Positions 35,560 through 44,917 of a stretch of DNA of 64,000 bases are shown piece after piece (the stretch's first letter is position 1; each line of letters opens with the position of its first letter). Origin of the DNA: CAVYYW01 sp963772845 (lineage in GTDB: Bacteria; Bacillota; Bacilli; Bacillales; Sporolactobacillaceae); contig CAVYYW010000042.1 of the NCBI GenBank assembly GCA_963772845.1, positions 10,678 through 74,677 of the forward strand, written 5' to 3'. A program made the translations under genes and the position numbers. Below the pieces are notes generated by a model, which was not told where the DNA came from, searched no databases, and worked only from the letters and a program-made list of their open reading frames with translations.

Positions 35560-35910
35560 AGGATTAACGGTGGATGGCTGATGATACCCTTGAAAAATCC
35601 CCCCGGTGTCGTTGTGGTTGTTGATTTCCGCTCTAGGCTGCTCGCTTTCCACGGGCACGGCCACAGCTAACTTTGGCGTGGTTTCTTTGTGAGCCAAAGT
35701 GGATCTTCGGACGCGTGCTGATCCCGCCGGAGTCTCGCGCCATCCGCTACAATCAACGTGTTTGTAGTCCTGCAGAGGCTTTTGGAAGTCATTTGAGGCT
35801 ATAGATATGATTCAGCGGCCATCAGCTTTCCACGTGACGTCCCAAATTTCCAGCAACACCATATCCGAGTGAACACGGGTAACCTTTATATAGACTTTTT
35901 CAGTGGCTAC
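35560..35910. repeat. Bacillar interspersed-repeat-like intergenic segment
   Basis: The segment contains TTGTTGATTTCCGCTCTAGG, CTGCTCGCTTTCCACGGGCA and a ..GACTTTTTCAGTGGCTA.. end (35893-35909, identical to 17 bases at 10801-10817). I remember such GATTTCCGCT..GCTTTCC(G)CGGGC strings as dispersed repeats in many Bacillaceae; their function is unknown. No ORF with coding character is seen in 35554-36095. Confidence 0.55.
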
Positions 35911-36095
35911 ATCAGTGATCTAAGCGAGACTCTGCAGTGCACCAACTGAAGGAAGATTGGCTAATTTCGTCACGTCAAATGACAACGCTGATCAAACCCA
36001 CGTCTTGGTTTTTTTTAACCATTACACGTGAGATTTTTACATACATTTTTGTGATTAATACAACACTAACCCTATCTTTAAAGGGAGTGTGGGCT

Positions 36096-37479
36096 ATGAC
36101 GCATTGGTATTCTGTTATACCGCTTATCTTAATTATTCCGATTGCGATGTGGTCGAAGCAGGTTATTGCAGGGCTGACAGTTGGACTGCTCGCTGCTTCA
36201 TATCTCGTACAGCCAACGCTTTTAGGAGGTCTCGAGCAGGCGGTGACCTACGTGATACAAAACCTTGCTAATCAAGGCAAGCTGTATGTTATCGGCTTTT
36301 TATACCTTTTCTCAGGGCTTGTCAATTTAACTAGTATCACAGGCGGTATTCAAGGTTTTATTGATCTGATGGCAAACAGGATTAAGACCAAGAAGCAAAC
36401 GATTTTGCTTATCTGGCTGACGATTGCCGGAACATTTATTTCACCTAACCTTAGAATTGTGACGGTGGCGCCCAATTGTGAAAGCGCTCGGCGAGAAAAT
36501 CAATATTGCTAAAAAAAGGTCAAGCTTTATCATTGAAACAACAGCCATACCGGTTATCGCTCTTATTCCAATTGGTACCGCGTTTATAGGATACATGACG
36601 TCGACCATCGATTTGTCTGTCAAACATCTGGGTATTAAACAGGATCCCTATCACCTTTTTTTGAAAAGCATTCCTTTTAATTTTTTCTCGATCGCAGTCA
36701 TTACACTGTCTATTGTATATAGTATATTCGGGCATCCTCATTTTAAAAAAACCCAGCAGGATCAAGTCCCTAAAAAAGAAAGCAAGGAAAGAATGGACGA
36801 AGAGATGGAATCTAAAGCATTTAACCTTGTTTTTCCGCTTTCCATGGCATTAATTTTAATTATTTTTCTCTCTTTCTGGGACGGCTATAAAAAAACACAT
36901 GCTATATTAAATGCTTTTACGCATTCGGATATCTCTAAAATGATGCTGTCAGGAATCGTTATTGCGGTCATCCTCACCTTTATTTTCTTACTTATTCAAA
37001 AGTACCCACTCAAGCAACTGCTGGATGGTTTCTTTACAGGCGGCAATACGCTCATGCCGGCGATTGTATTATTTGCGCTTGTCTGGGGTGTCACGTCTGC
37101 CTCGGATGATCTTGGATTTGCTAAATTTGTCACGGCATCATTGGGGTGGATTCCGGCAAGCATCGTCCCGCCGGCGGTGTTTATCATAGGGTCCATCATT
37201 GCTTATTTCATTGGATCTTCCTGGGGATCATGGGGATTATTGATGCCGATCGGCGTATCAATGGCTCAAAGTGCCGACATTTCCCTGCCGCTGATGATCG
37301 GTGTCATTTTTGCCAGTGGAACGGTTGGCGCCTTAATTTCTCCATTATGTGGAGGTACTGTTACCATATCAAAAATAATGGGGATGGAAATTATGGATTA
37401 CTCAGCCTACAAGCTGAAACACACCATTGTCCCGTTTATTTTGGCAGCCATTTTTTATTGGCTGATTGTGTACATTTAA
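36096..37479 (+). pseudogene. NhaC-type Na+/H+ antiporter-like protein, frameshifted
   Basis: About 460 residues if joined, with 10-12 hydrophobic segments. First part: MTHWYSVIPLILIIPIAMWSKQ, then QGKLYVIGFLYLFSGLVNLTS. Second part: IIGSIIAYFIGSSWGSWGLLMPIGVSMAQ and SPLCGGTVTISKIMGMEIMDY, as in the NhaC/YuiF-like arrangement. The join reads IVTVAP/IVKALGEKINIAKKR; one C too many in a CCC run at about 36469-36471 shifts the frame. The start 36096 has GGGAG upstream. It exchanges Na+ (or another cation/organic acid) for H+; specificity unknown. Confidence 0.78.
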
Positions 37480-37514
37480 TGAGTTGACAGCGCCTTTTTA
37501 TTGCATTACAGTTT

Positions 37515-37537
37515 ATATATGAACATATTATCATATA
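37515..37537 (+). promoter_or_regulatory. CzrA/ArsR-type operator before czcD
   Basis: ATATGA (37517-37522), 8 bp, TCATAT (37531-37536), inside a longer AT-rich dyad. It matches the 12-2-12-type site of SmtB/CzrA repressors. Confidence 0.8.
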
Positions 37538-37571
37538 TTGAATTAAACGGATTTTAAAGGGGTAACTTTAA

Positions 37572-38552
37572 ATGGCACACACACATTCACATGATGAGGG
37601 GCATAACCATGACCACGATCATGATCACAGTGATCTGTTTCACAGTCATGCGCCAGCAGGAAAAATGAAACAGGTTTTCTTTTTAGCCATGATTATATTG
37701 GTGGCGGAAATTGTTTTTGGACTCATTTCAAACAGTCTGGCTCTCCTGGCTGATGCTTGGCACATGGCAACGGATGTTGCAGCGATTGGGCTGTCTTGGT
37801 TTGCTTTGGTGCAGGCAGAAAAGCCGCCAAACCAGAAAATGACGTTCGGGTATGAGCGAGCCGGAATTATTGCTGCAGCGATCAACGGCTTAACGCTTGT
37901 AGCCATAACGATCTGGATTTTGTATTCAGCCGTTCAACGGATGTTATCGCCAGAATCGGTCGGTGGCATTGGCATGATGATTGGAGCGGGAATTGGCTTG
38001 GTCGTCAATTTGTTTATTATTTTCCGATTAAATGGAGGAGAAGAGAACCTTAACGTTAAGGCAACACTTCTTCATGTTATGGGTGATTTAGGGGCGTCAG
38101 CAGGTGTCATTATTGCAGCCATCGTAATTTCCTTCACAGGGTGGCAGTTTATTGATCCGCTTTTAAGTGTTCTGATTGCTGTCCTTGTCGCTTTTAGTGC
38201 GTGGAATATAACGAAGCAAAGCTTTCATATCTTAATGCAGGCGACTCCTAAGGGAATAGATATCACAGATATCAGCTCGAAGATTAAAACAGTGTCTGGT
38301 GTAAAAGGCGTGCATGATCTTCATTGCTGGACACTGACAAGCGGCAAACATATTTTAACCTGTCACGCGGTGCTGGATGATGAATTACAGATGAAAGACA
38401 GCCAGTCTGTATTAGAAAACATAAGGGCCGTACTTAGTGGCTGCGGCATACAGCACACGACTATTCAAATTGAAGACTCGACTAATGATCATAACGATCA
38501 GCTGATCTGTACGGAATTGCAAGGCGGGCATGAACACAGCCATCAGCACTGA
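37572..38552 (+). CDS. czcD: Cation diffusion facilitator CzcD
   Basis: 326 residues. His-rich N-terminus (HTHSHDEGHNHDHDHDHSD) and C-terminus (GGHEHSHQH) surround six TM segments. The transport-site residues are in LLADAWHMATDVAAIGLS (TM2, D-x-x-x-D/H-x-x-x-D) and HVMGDLGASAGVI (TM5, H-x-x-x-D). A cytoplasmic domain with GVHDLHCWTLTSGKHILTCHAVL follows. It exports Zn2+, Co2+ or Cd2+ by proton or potassium antiport. RBS AAAGGGG. Paired with czrA downstream and a CzrA operator upstream. Confidence 0.93.
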   Translation: MAHTHSHDEGHNHDHDHDHSDLFHSHAPAGKMKQVFFLAMIILVAEIVFGLISNSLALLADAWHMATDVAAIGLSWFALVQAEKPPNQKMTFGYERAGIIAAAINGLTLVAITIWILYSAVQRMLSPESVGGIGMMIGAGIGLVVNLFIIFRLNGGEENLNVKATLLHVMGDLGASAGVIIAAIVISFTGWQFIDPLLSVLIAVLVAFSAWNITKQSFHILMQATPKGIDITDISSKIKTVSGVKGVHDLHCWTLTSGKHILTCHAVLDDELQMKDSQSVLENIRAVLSGCGIQHTTIQIEDSTNDHNDQLICTELQGGHEHSHQH

Positions 38553-38586
38553 TTTTTCCAGAATATCGTAAAGTCAGGTGAAACAA

Positions 38587-38907
38587 ATGGAAGAACAAAA
38601 AGCTATGAATGATTTAGAAGCTCTCAGTGAAGAAACACTTACGGATGTCGCCCAAATTTTTAAGGCGCTTTCTGAATCAACGAGAATAAAAATTTTGCAT
38701 CTTCTTTATCAAAAGGAATGCTCCGTAAATGAGATCACCCAGAGACTTGATATGCAGCAATCAACCGTCTCGCATCAGCTGCGTTTTTTAAAGCACCTTC
38801 GTCTCGTTAAAACCAGACGTGCCGGCACGACGATCTATTATTCTCCTGATGACGCGCATGTCATGAACCTCTTAGAGCAGACGCTCAGCCACGCGCAGCA
38901 TACTTAG
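38587..38907 (+). CDS. czrA: Zinc/cobalt-responsive ArsR-family repressor CzrA
   Basis: 106 residues. The winged helix reads IFKALSESTRIKILHLLYQKECSVNEITQRLDMQQSTVSHQLRFLKHLRLV. The C-terminal helix carries the alpha-5 metal site D-x-H and H-x-x-H (SPDDAHVMN ... SHAQH), which defines CzrA/SmtB zinc sensors rather than ArsR. The ATG at 38587 is preferred to GTG 38578 because CAGGTG then sits 7 bp upstream. It likely represses czcD and itself. Confidence 0.92.
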   Translation: MEEQKAMNDLEALSEETLTDVAQIFKALSESTRIKILHLLYQKECSVNEITQRLDMQQSTVSHQLRFLKHLRLVKTRRAGTTIYYSPDDAHVMNLLEQTLSHAQHT

Positions 38908-38934
38908 GTAGGTGGCTAGGAAAGGTGCCAGGAA

Positions 38935-39022
38935 AGGGGAAGGTGCCTGTCACTCCCCGAACGGTGTCTAAATTTGTCGAAGTGCCAGGCACTTCGACAA
39001 ACATCGGGGCGTGCCAGGCACA
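38935..39022. repeat. Dispersed GACAGGCAC repeat, head-to-head pair (copy 6)
   Basis: An inverted copy (GGTGCCTGTCACTCCCCG, 38942-38959, with TTGTCGA) is followed by GTGCCAGGCAC and a direct copy TTCGACAAACATCGGGGCG, TGCCAGGCAC (38993-39021). The arrangement could form a long hairpin between the convergent czrA and MFS genes. Confidence 0.75.
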
Positions 39023-39031
39023 CAAACTAAA

Positions 39032-40243
39032 CTAAACAAATCTCTTCTTCCCAGCCCCGAGTCCAAACACAAAAATAAGGCCGGCTACAATAATAAGCAT
39101 CCACAAGGAAACGGTCCAGCTATGTGTGACATCATGCAGCATGCCAAATAATGCAGGGCCAATGGCAGCTAGAAGATAGCCGAATGACTGAGCCATACCT
39201 GAGAGCTCGGCTGCCTGCTGAGAGCTTTGGGTACGTAGGCTGAAGAACATCATCGATAAGCTGAATGCCGATCCCCCCGCAATACCGATCATAATCACCC
39301 AAATTGGCGTTAAACTCACACTTCCGTACAGGATGCCGGTCAAACCAATGACAAATAGAATGGCAGTAATGGCAACAAGAATGCGCTGGTTTTTCATCCT
39401 CCCGGCTAGAATCGGAACAATAAATGTGAAAGGCAGGACGGAAAATTGGATCAATGAAAGCATCCAGCCTGCAGTGTTGGAGCTAACTCCTTGTTGCTGA
39501 AGAATCTCCGGGAGCCAGGCAACGAGAGTATAAAAGATAAGTGATTGAAGCCCCATAAAGAATGTTACCTGCCAAGCCAATTTAGATCGCCAAATGCTTG
39601 CAGTCTGATTTCCTGAAGTTTTTGATAGAGCTTTATTCTGTCGAGAACGAAGCTGGGGAATCCAAAATAGAACCGCAACAAGTGAAATGACTCCCCAAAA
39701 CCCAAGAGAACCATGCCATCCTAACCTCGATGCAGAAGAAATCGGCACACTTAATCCCGCAGCAATAGCACCGCACAGGTTCATGGAAACCGAATAGACC
39801 CCCGTCATCATTCCAACACGATTAGGGAAATTTTGTTTAATAAGGCTTGGCAGCAGGACGTTACAGACGGCAATCCCAAGACCAAATAAAATCGTTCCGC
39901 TAAATAAAGCCGCAACGCCGCCGAGTGGCCTTAATCCCACCCCAATTGTTAATACAATTAATGAGACAAATAAAACAGATTCCATCCCAAAGCGTCGTGA
40001 TAATTTAGGCGCGAAGGGAGAAAGACAGGCAAAAGCGAGCAGCGGCACAGTCGTCAGCATGCCGGTGAGCGTATTTGATAGTCCAAGACTGGAGCGGATC
40101 GCCCCAACCAATGGCCCAACAGAGGTAAGAGGCGCTCTGAGGTTAGCACCGATACATATTATGCCGATAATAAGTAAAATAATTTCAATTTTGGTAGTCA
40201 GATTCTTTTCTTTCTGGATAAGTGGAGCCTGTTGCATACTCAT
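39032..40243 (-). CDS. CynX/NimT-family MFS transporter
   Basis: 403 residues and 12 predicted TM segments. Family features are IGANLRAPLTSVGPLVGAIRSSLGLSNTLTGMLTTVPLLAFA near the N-terminus and QSLIFYTLVAWLPEILQQQGVSSNTAGWMLSL in the second half, shared with the cyanate and nitroimidazole transporters (B. subtilis YycB). GGAGG precedes the ATG. It follows the gntR gene by 17 bp and is probably controlled by it. The substrate is unknown. Confidence 0.87.
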   Translation of the reverse strand: MSMQQAPLIQKEKNLTTKIEIILLIIGIICIGANLRAPLTSVGPLVGAIRSSLGLSNTLTGMLTTVPLLAFACLSPFAPKLSRRFGMESVLFVSLIVLTIGVGLRPLGGVAALFSGTILFGLGIAVCNVLLPSLIKQNFPNRVGMMTGVYSVSMNLCGAIAAGLSVPISSASRLGWHGSLGFWGVISLVAVLFWIPQLRSRQNKALSKTSGNQTASIWRSKLAWQVTFFMGLQSLIFYTLVAWLPEILQQQGVSSNTAGWMLSLIQFSVLPFTFIVPILAGRMKNQRILVAITAILFVIGLTGILYGSVSLTPIWVIMIGIAGGSAFSLSMMFFSLRTQSSQQAAELSGMAQSFGYLLAAIGPALFGMLHDVTHSWTVSLWMLIIVAGLIFVFGLGAGKKRFV

Positions 40244-40260
40244 GATGTTTCCTCCGTATC

Positions 40261-40939
40261 TTACGTCAAAGTCTCTTTAAATTGTGAAATATATTCATTA
40301 ACAGCATCTGCTGCCTGGTCGGTGTTCTGATTAAGGATGGCCTCCACCAGTTTGCGGTGAACGTGATGATGGAAGTCCGTGTGAGAGGTTATTTTTGCTA
40401 AATCATGAACGGAGTCCTGCAGCGGAACTGACATATGTTCGTAAAGATCAATCAGGATACTGTTGTGAGAGGCTTCAGCAATCGCTTTATGTAATTCAAT
40501 ATCTGCGTTCACATACGTATGGCTATCGCCTTTCTCAGCTGCAGCATGACAGATTTCAAGATGGCTTTTTATATGAGCAATATCTTCATTATTTCGTCTG
40601 ACTGCTGCCAGGCGTGCGGCTTCCAACTCAAGCGCGTGTCTCACTTCCAGTGTTTCTAAGAGGGTTGACTTCTGAATGCGACGGTTCAGTGCTGCTCCAA
40701 GAGCGCTCGATGAACAGACATATGTTCCGCTACCCTGGCGTGTTTGCAGAAGTCCGGCATGTACAAGGGCCCGTATCGCTTCTCTCAGGGTATTCCTGCT
40801 CACATCCAGCTGCTGAATCAACTCCAATTCAGGCGGAATTCGGCTTCCGACGGGCCAAGCTCCATCCTCTATAAGGGATTCAAGCTGCTCAACGACTTGC
40901 TCAACCAGAGAGGAGCCGATTAGTTTTGGAAATAGGCAT
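40261..40939 (-). pseudogene. FadR-type GntR regulator, frameshifted near the start
   Basis: The body is a normal GntR/FCD regulator: SLVEQVVEQLESLIEDGAWPVGSRIPPELELIQQLDVSRNTLREAIRALVHAGLL (winged helix) and LLETLEVRHALELEAARLAA with later His residues of the FCD metal site (FHHHVHRKLVEAI). The natural start appears to be ATG 40939 (MPISKTNR, with GAGGTG upstream), which joins SSLVEQVV only if one base is removed near 40913-40918. The alternative is a GTG at 40947 in the main frame without a proper RBS. Probable partner regulator of the downstream CynX-type transporter. Confidence 0.7.
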
Positions 40940-41101
40940 TTATACACCTCTAAATTTGTAGGATGATTGGTTCATTGGTTAATATAGCACGACTGGTTGA
41001 TTATGTAAATTTGATTGAAAAAACGAAATTTATTGAAAAAAACAAGGTTTCTTGAGGTGGTTGAGGGCATCTGAGAGGCGAAAAACAGAAATAGTGGTCC
41101 T

Positions 41102-41335
41102 AAAGAGGCGTTTGAGGACAAAAAAAGTGCCAAAAGTCGAAAAAGTGGAATCCAAAGCGGTGTTTGAGGACAAAAAAGTGTCAAAAGTCCTGAAAAAGTG
41201 GAATCATCAAAGCAGGTGTTTGAGGACAAAAAAGTGTCAAACGTCGAAAAAGTGGAATCCAAAGCGGTGTTTGAGGACAAAAAAACGTTAAAAGTCGAAA
41301 AAAGTGGAATCCAAAGAGGTATTTGAGGACATATG
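41102..41335 (+). repeat. 52-bp tandem repeat array (about 4.5 copies)
   Basis: Units start at 41102, 41154, 41209, 41261 and 41313 (52, 55, 52, 52 bp). The conserved parts are TTTGAGGACAAAAAAGTGTC with a short GACA/TGTC dyad and AAAAGTGGAATCC. The array lies between gntR and the VOC gene. Long ORFs through it in several frames are by-products of the period. Confidence 0.9.
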
Positions 41336-41448
41336 AGCGCCACGAATCGTGCTTCAAAATAAGTTCCACTCAAAAAAACAAAGGATTTCACCCTCATTAA
41401 GATGAATAGAGTTGATAAGAACATTATTAAAAGAAGGGCAGGAATTGC

Positions 41449-41832
41449 ATGCTTCATCACATCGAAATATATGTCTCGGATCTTAGTAAAACGATTAGAT
41501 TCTGGGAGTGGCTTTTAAATGAACTCGATTATGATGTCTATCAGAAATGGGACGCAGGCATCAGCTGGAGACACAAAGACACCTATCTCGTGTTTGTTCA
41601 GGCTGAAAAGCGGTTTATGGATGTTTCATATCACCGGTGCCGAGTGGGGCTTAATCACTTGGCGTTCTATGCCAAATCAAAAGAACAGGTGGATGACATA
41701 ACAGAGGTCTTGAACGAAAAGGGTGTAAAAATTCTATACTCAAATGAGCATCCTCATGCGGGTGGACCTGATCACTACGCTGTTTATTTTGAAGACCCGG
41801 ATAGAATAAAAGTTGAACTGGTGGCACCATGA
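41449..41832 (+). CDS. VOC/glyoxalase-family protein
   Basis: 127 residues: LHHIEIYVSDLSKTIRFWEWLLNELDYD (first beta-alpha unit, with His metal-ligand position), VGLNHLAFYAKSKEQVDDI (second His) and AVYFEDPDRIKVELVAP (C-terminal Glu). A metal-dependent lyase or dioxygenase-like role is possible; the ligand is unknown. Its stop overlaps the next gene start (ATGA), so the two are translationally coupled. Confidence 0.88.
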   Translation: MLHHIEIYVSDLSKTIRFWEWLLNELDYDVYQKWDAGISWRHKDTYLVFVQAEKRFMDVSYHRCRVGLNHLAFYAKSKEQVDDITEVLNEKGVKILYSNEHPHAGGPDHYAVYFEDPDRIKVELVAP

Positions 41833-42512
41833 TAAAGGCGGTGCTGTTTGATTTAGATGGTACGCTGTTAAACCGGCACTTGTCTCTTGAAAAATTTATT
41901 AATGGCCAGCATGCTCGGTTACATTCATCACTTGGACATATCCCTCTCGAGTCGTTCAGAGAACGATTTATAGAGTTGGATCACAGGGGGTATGTTTGGA
42001 AGGACAAAGTTTACCAGCAGCTTGTCAATGAATTCGAGATTAAAGACGTCTGCTGGGAGGATCTGCTTGAGGATTACCTGGCCAATTTTAAAGAGAGCTG
42101 TGAACCGTTTCCAAATCTGATCAGCATGCTGGAAAACCTGAAGAAAAAGGATTATCAACTGGGTATGATAACAAACGGAAAAGCGCAGTTCCAGGCGGAT
42201 TCAATTGAGGGGCTGGGGATTAAATCTTATTTTGATGTCATTCTCATTTCCGAAAAAGTGGGTCTTAAGAAACCTGACGTGCGCATTTTTGAGAAAGCAT
42301 TGAGAGAAATGAACGTCTCAGCTGATAAAAGTATCTATATCGGGGATCATCCTGAAAATGATGTTAAGGCAGCCCGCCAGGCAGGAATGAAAGCCGTTTG
42401 GAAAAAAGATGCCTACTGGGAATCAGCAGAAGCAGATGCCGTTATAGACGATCTATCAGAAATAGAGGCAGTCATTGAAAAGCTGGATGCGCAGCGATTA
42501 TTACAGAAATGA
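41829..42512 (+). CDS. HAD-superfamily hydrolase (subclass IA)
   Basis: 227 residues with all four HAD motifs: DLDGTLL (nucleophile Asp9), MITNGK (motif II), Lys in KKPDVRIF (motif III) and IYIGDHPENDVKAARQAGM (motif IV). The helical cap lies at residues 15-85. It resembles YjjG/YfnB-type phosphatases. Overlaps the VOC gene by 4 bp and is followed after 9 bp by a NUDIX gene. Confidence 0.9.
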   Translation: MIKAVLFDLDGTLLNRHLSLEKFINGQHARLHSSLGHIPLESFRERFIELDHRGYVWKDKVYQQLVNEFEIKDVCWEDLLEDYLANFKESCEPFPNLISMLENLKKKDYQLGMITNGKAQFQADSIEGLGIKSYFDVILISEKVGLKKPDVRIFEKALREMNVSADKSIYIGDHPENDVKAARQAGMKAVWKKDAYWESAEADAVIDDLSEIEAVIEKLDAQRLLQK

Positions 42513-42521
42513 GGGTTGCTT

Positions 42522-43003
42522 ATGTATTCAATCCAGGCAGATTGGGGCGGTACAGTTAAGCTGACATGGGATCCGGCAATACGGCCGCCGCTAGAGCTGA
42601 TTACCAGCGTCCATAGTTTTTGTTTTCAAGATAATCAGCTGCTGCTTGTGAAATTAAATCATCGCGGTTGGGATTTCCCCGGTGGGCATGTTGAAAAAGA
42701 AGAGACCGTGGAGCAGGCATTGAATCGAGAGCTGATGGAAGAGGCATACATAGAAGGCGAGCATAAGAGGCTTGGCTGCATCATCGTTGATCATTGTGAA
42801 AACATGAACTGGAACGAGTCAAGTCCTTATCCGAAGATTGGCTATCAGGTCTTTTACCGGACTACGATCACACATATGCATCCTTTCAATGCTGAGCATG
42901 AATCGAAAGAGTAGAATTTTTGTTGATCCGGCTGAAGCGAAGACCTATTGTAAAACTGCTGTCTATTCATGAGCGAATCCTGCAAGAAGCATTGAGCAAT
43001 TAA
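42522..43003 (+). pseudogene. NUDIX hydrolase, two frameshifts
   Basis: The NUDIX box is intact in the first frame: GGHVEKEETVEQALNRELMEEAYIEG (G-x5-E-x7-RELMEEA). The frame ends at 42914, but RIFVDPAEAKT follows in the next frame, and IVKLLSIHERILQEALSN-stop in yet another, ending at 43003. Single-base errors near 42912 and 42947 (ACCTATT) restore a continuous protein of about 160 residues. RBS GAGGG. Third gene of the VOC-HAD-NUDIX set. Confidence 0.78.
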
Positions 43004-43079
43004 GGGGATCGTTAATATGTTTTACCACTCAATATCATGGGAAAAAGACTACATGATGTTAACGAGAGGATGTTTTTAA

Positions 43080-43820
43080 ATGTCTAACGTAGAACAAAAA
43101 GTCGTTATTTTAACGGGTGCTTCAAGTGGCATTGGTGAAGAAACGGCAAAAGAGCTTGCTAGAAACGGTGCAAAGGTTGTTCTGGCAGCGCGGCGTGAAG
43201 AGCGGCTTCAAGAATTGCAAAAAGCGATTGAAAATGAAGGCGGAGAAGCGAAATACAAGGTGACCGATGTGACCTCAAGGGAAGAAATGAAGGAACTCGC
43301 TCAATTTACCCTTGATGAATACGGAAAGATCGATGTTATTGTCAACAATGCCGGCTTAATGCCGAATTCATTTTTATATAAACTTAAGGTCGACGAATGG
43401 GATCGTATGATTGATGTCAATATTAAAGGTGTTTTATACGGTATTGCAGCAGTTCTTCCCCATATGCGGGAAAGAAAAGAGGGCCATGTCATCAATGTAT
43501 CCTCCGTGGCGGGACATGTTACAGGTCCAGGGAGTGCTGTTTACAGCGGTACGAAATTCGCGGTTCGTGCGATTACAGAAGGATTGAGAAAAGAAGAATC
43601 TCCTAATAATATTCGCACAACGATCATTTCACCCGGTGCGGTGGCAACTGAACTGACCAACACCATTACAGACGAAGATCTAAAGCCAAATGTCGATAAA
43701 CTTTATGAAGATGCCATTCAATCTGAGGATATTGCCCGGGCTATCCGTTATGCGGTAGAAGAGCCTGCATCAGTCTCCATAAACGAAATTCTAGTAAGGC
43801 CAACTGCACAGGATAGATAA
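43080..43820 (+). CDS. SDR-family oxidoreductase
   Basis: 246-residue classical SDR of the YdfG/serine-dehydrogenase-like type: TGASSGIG (12-19), NNAG (about 89-92), catalytic NVSSVAGH, YSGTK (about 157-161) and ISPGAVATELT. LAARREERL after strand 2 favours NADP. AGAGGATG upstream of the ATG. It may reduce short hydroxy- or keto-substrates; the substrate is not determinable. Confidence 0.9.
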   Translation: MSNVEQKVVILTGASSGIGEETAKELARNGAKVVLAARREERLQELQKAIENEGGEAKYKVTDVTSREEMKELAQFTLDEYGKIDVIVNNAGLMPNSFLYKLKVDEWDRMIDVNIKGVLYGIAAVLPHMRERKEGHVINVSSVAGHVTGPGSAVYSGTKFAVRAITEGLRKEESPNNIRTTIISPGAVATELTNTITDEDLKPNVDKLYEDAIQSEDIARAIRYAVEEPASVSINEILVRPTAQDR

Positions 43821-43830
43821 TTGAACGAAG

Positions 43831-43873
43831 AACAGCCCGGCGGAGAGTAAAAACGCTGGGCTGTGTTTTTTTA
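43831..43873 (+). terminator. Terminator
   Basis: ACAGCCC-GCG/CGC-TGGGCTGT hairpin with a long T run, between convergent genes. Confidence 0.85.
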
Positions 43874-43896
43874 AATAAGGGAGGGTCAGGAAACTT

Positions 43897-44917
43897 CTAT
43901 GCTTCTTTAATAAATTCAAATTCTTCTTCAACCACAGGGTATATCTTCTGAGGACTGTCAGCAGAGCTCTTTTTTTCTTTCTTTTTCTCACTTTGGTGCA
44001 GTGAGGAGCGAATGCCTTTTAACATAAGATTTAACGCCAAAATAGTCAGGGAAAACGCGATAAGTGGTGCTAAGGGGATCCAGGGTGAAATAAAAATGTA
44101 TTGATAGTTGTTGCCGATCAGCCCGGACCACTCTCCGGTTACTGATGAATACTTCGTCAAATCTCCACCTGTACTTAAAATAACATTTGTTCCGCCAAAC
44201 ATAAGATGGAAGACTCCCAAATGGACCAACAGAATAAGTGTTTGGACAATCTGTTCAAAAAAACTGATAAACAACTTCGGCAATAATAAAGGGAAAATAT
44301 GCTTTCGAACAATATAAAACTTACTTCCACCCAGCAACTTTACAGATTGAATAAACTCGTTCTTATGAATTTGCTCGGCTTCATTTCCAATATAAATTGA
44401 CATGGTTGGCACTGCTATAAATATAAGGATAATAAATTCGAAAATGATCCGCTGACTGTATGGTAGATGTAAAAGCCATACCAAGGCCGCTTGTGAATAA
44501 AACGCCTGCTAATAAAAAATAAACAATAAGAGAAATTGGAACATAGTGAAAAGCATCAATAACCCAGGAAAAATATTTATTGAAGCGCAAGAGAAACTGC
44601 CTGTAAAAGAGGCCGATGATCAAGGAAAAGAAGATGCGAAGGAACGCAATAATTAACGCAATCCCAATGGTGTATTTTGCTCCCTGAATGAGTTGAAAAA
44701 ACAAATTTGCTCCTGAATTATCCGTTCCAAATGGAGGGACAACGGATGGTGGAAAAGGGGGCGTGCCAATCAAACGACCACTGCTGTTATACAAAGAATT
44801 TTTATGTGGAACATGTCCACCGAAGAACAGTGAATGACAGATACTCACAGTCAAAAGGATAATAATAAAAAGAAATCCAGTTAGGAATAAAGGTTGCTTT
44901 AAGACTCTTTTTAGCAC
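43897..44917 (-). pseudogene. Peptide-type ABC transporter permease (DppC-like), frameshifted
   Basis: The first frame gives an N-terminal TM segment and extracytoplasmic loop (RLIGTPPFPPSVVPPFGTDNSGANLFFQLIQGAKYTIGIAL, the typical GTDxxGxD-like region of DppC/OppC) and then loses coding character near 44485-44495. The second frame continues RIIFEFIILIFIAVPTMSIYIGNEAEQ and HIFPLLLPKLFISFFEQIVQTLILLVHLGVF to a charged C-terminus (SEKKKEKKSS). The start is GTG 44917, immediately after the upstream permease stop. No binding protein or ATPase gene lies nearby, so the pair is an orphan, probably decaying. Confidence 0.7.

Noticed and set aside
40972..41460. Minus-strand ORF of 162 codons with repeated FSTFDTFLSSNT-like segments
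   Set aside because: It is produced by the 52-bp tandem repeat. Codon use is odd, there is no RBS, and repeats also open other frames.
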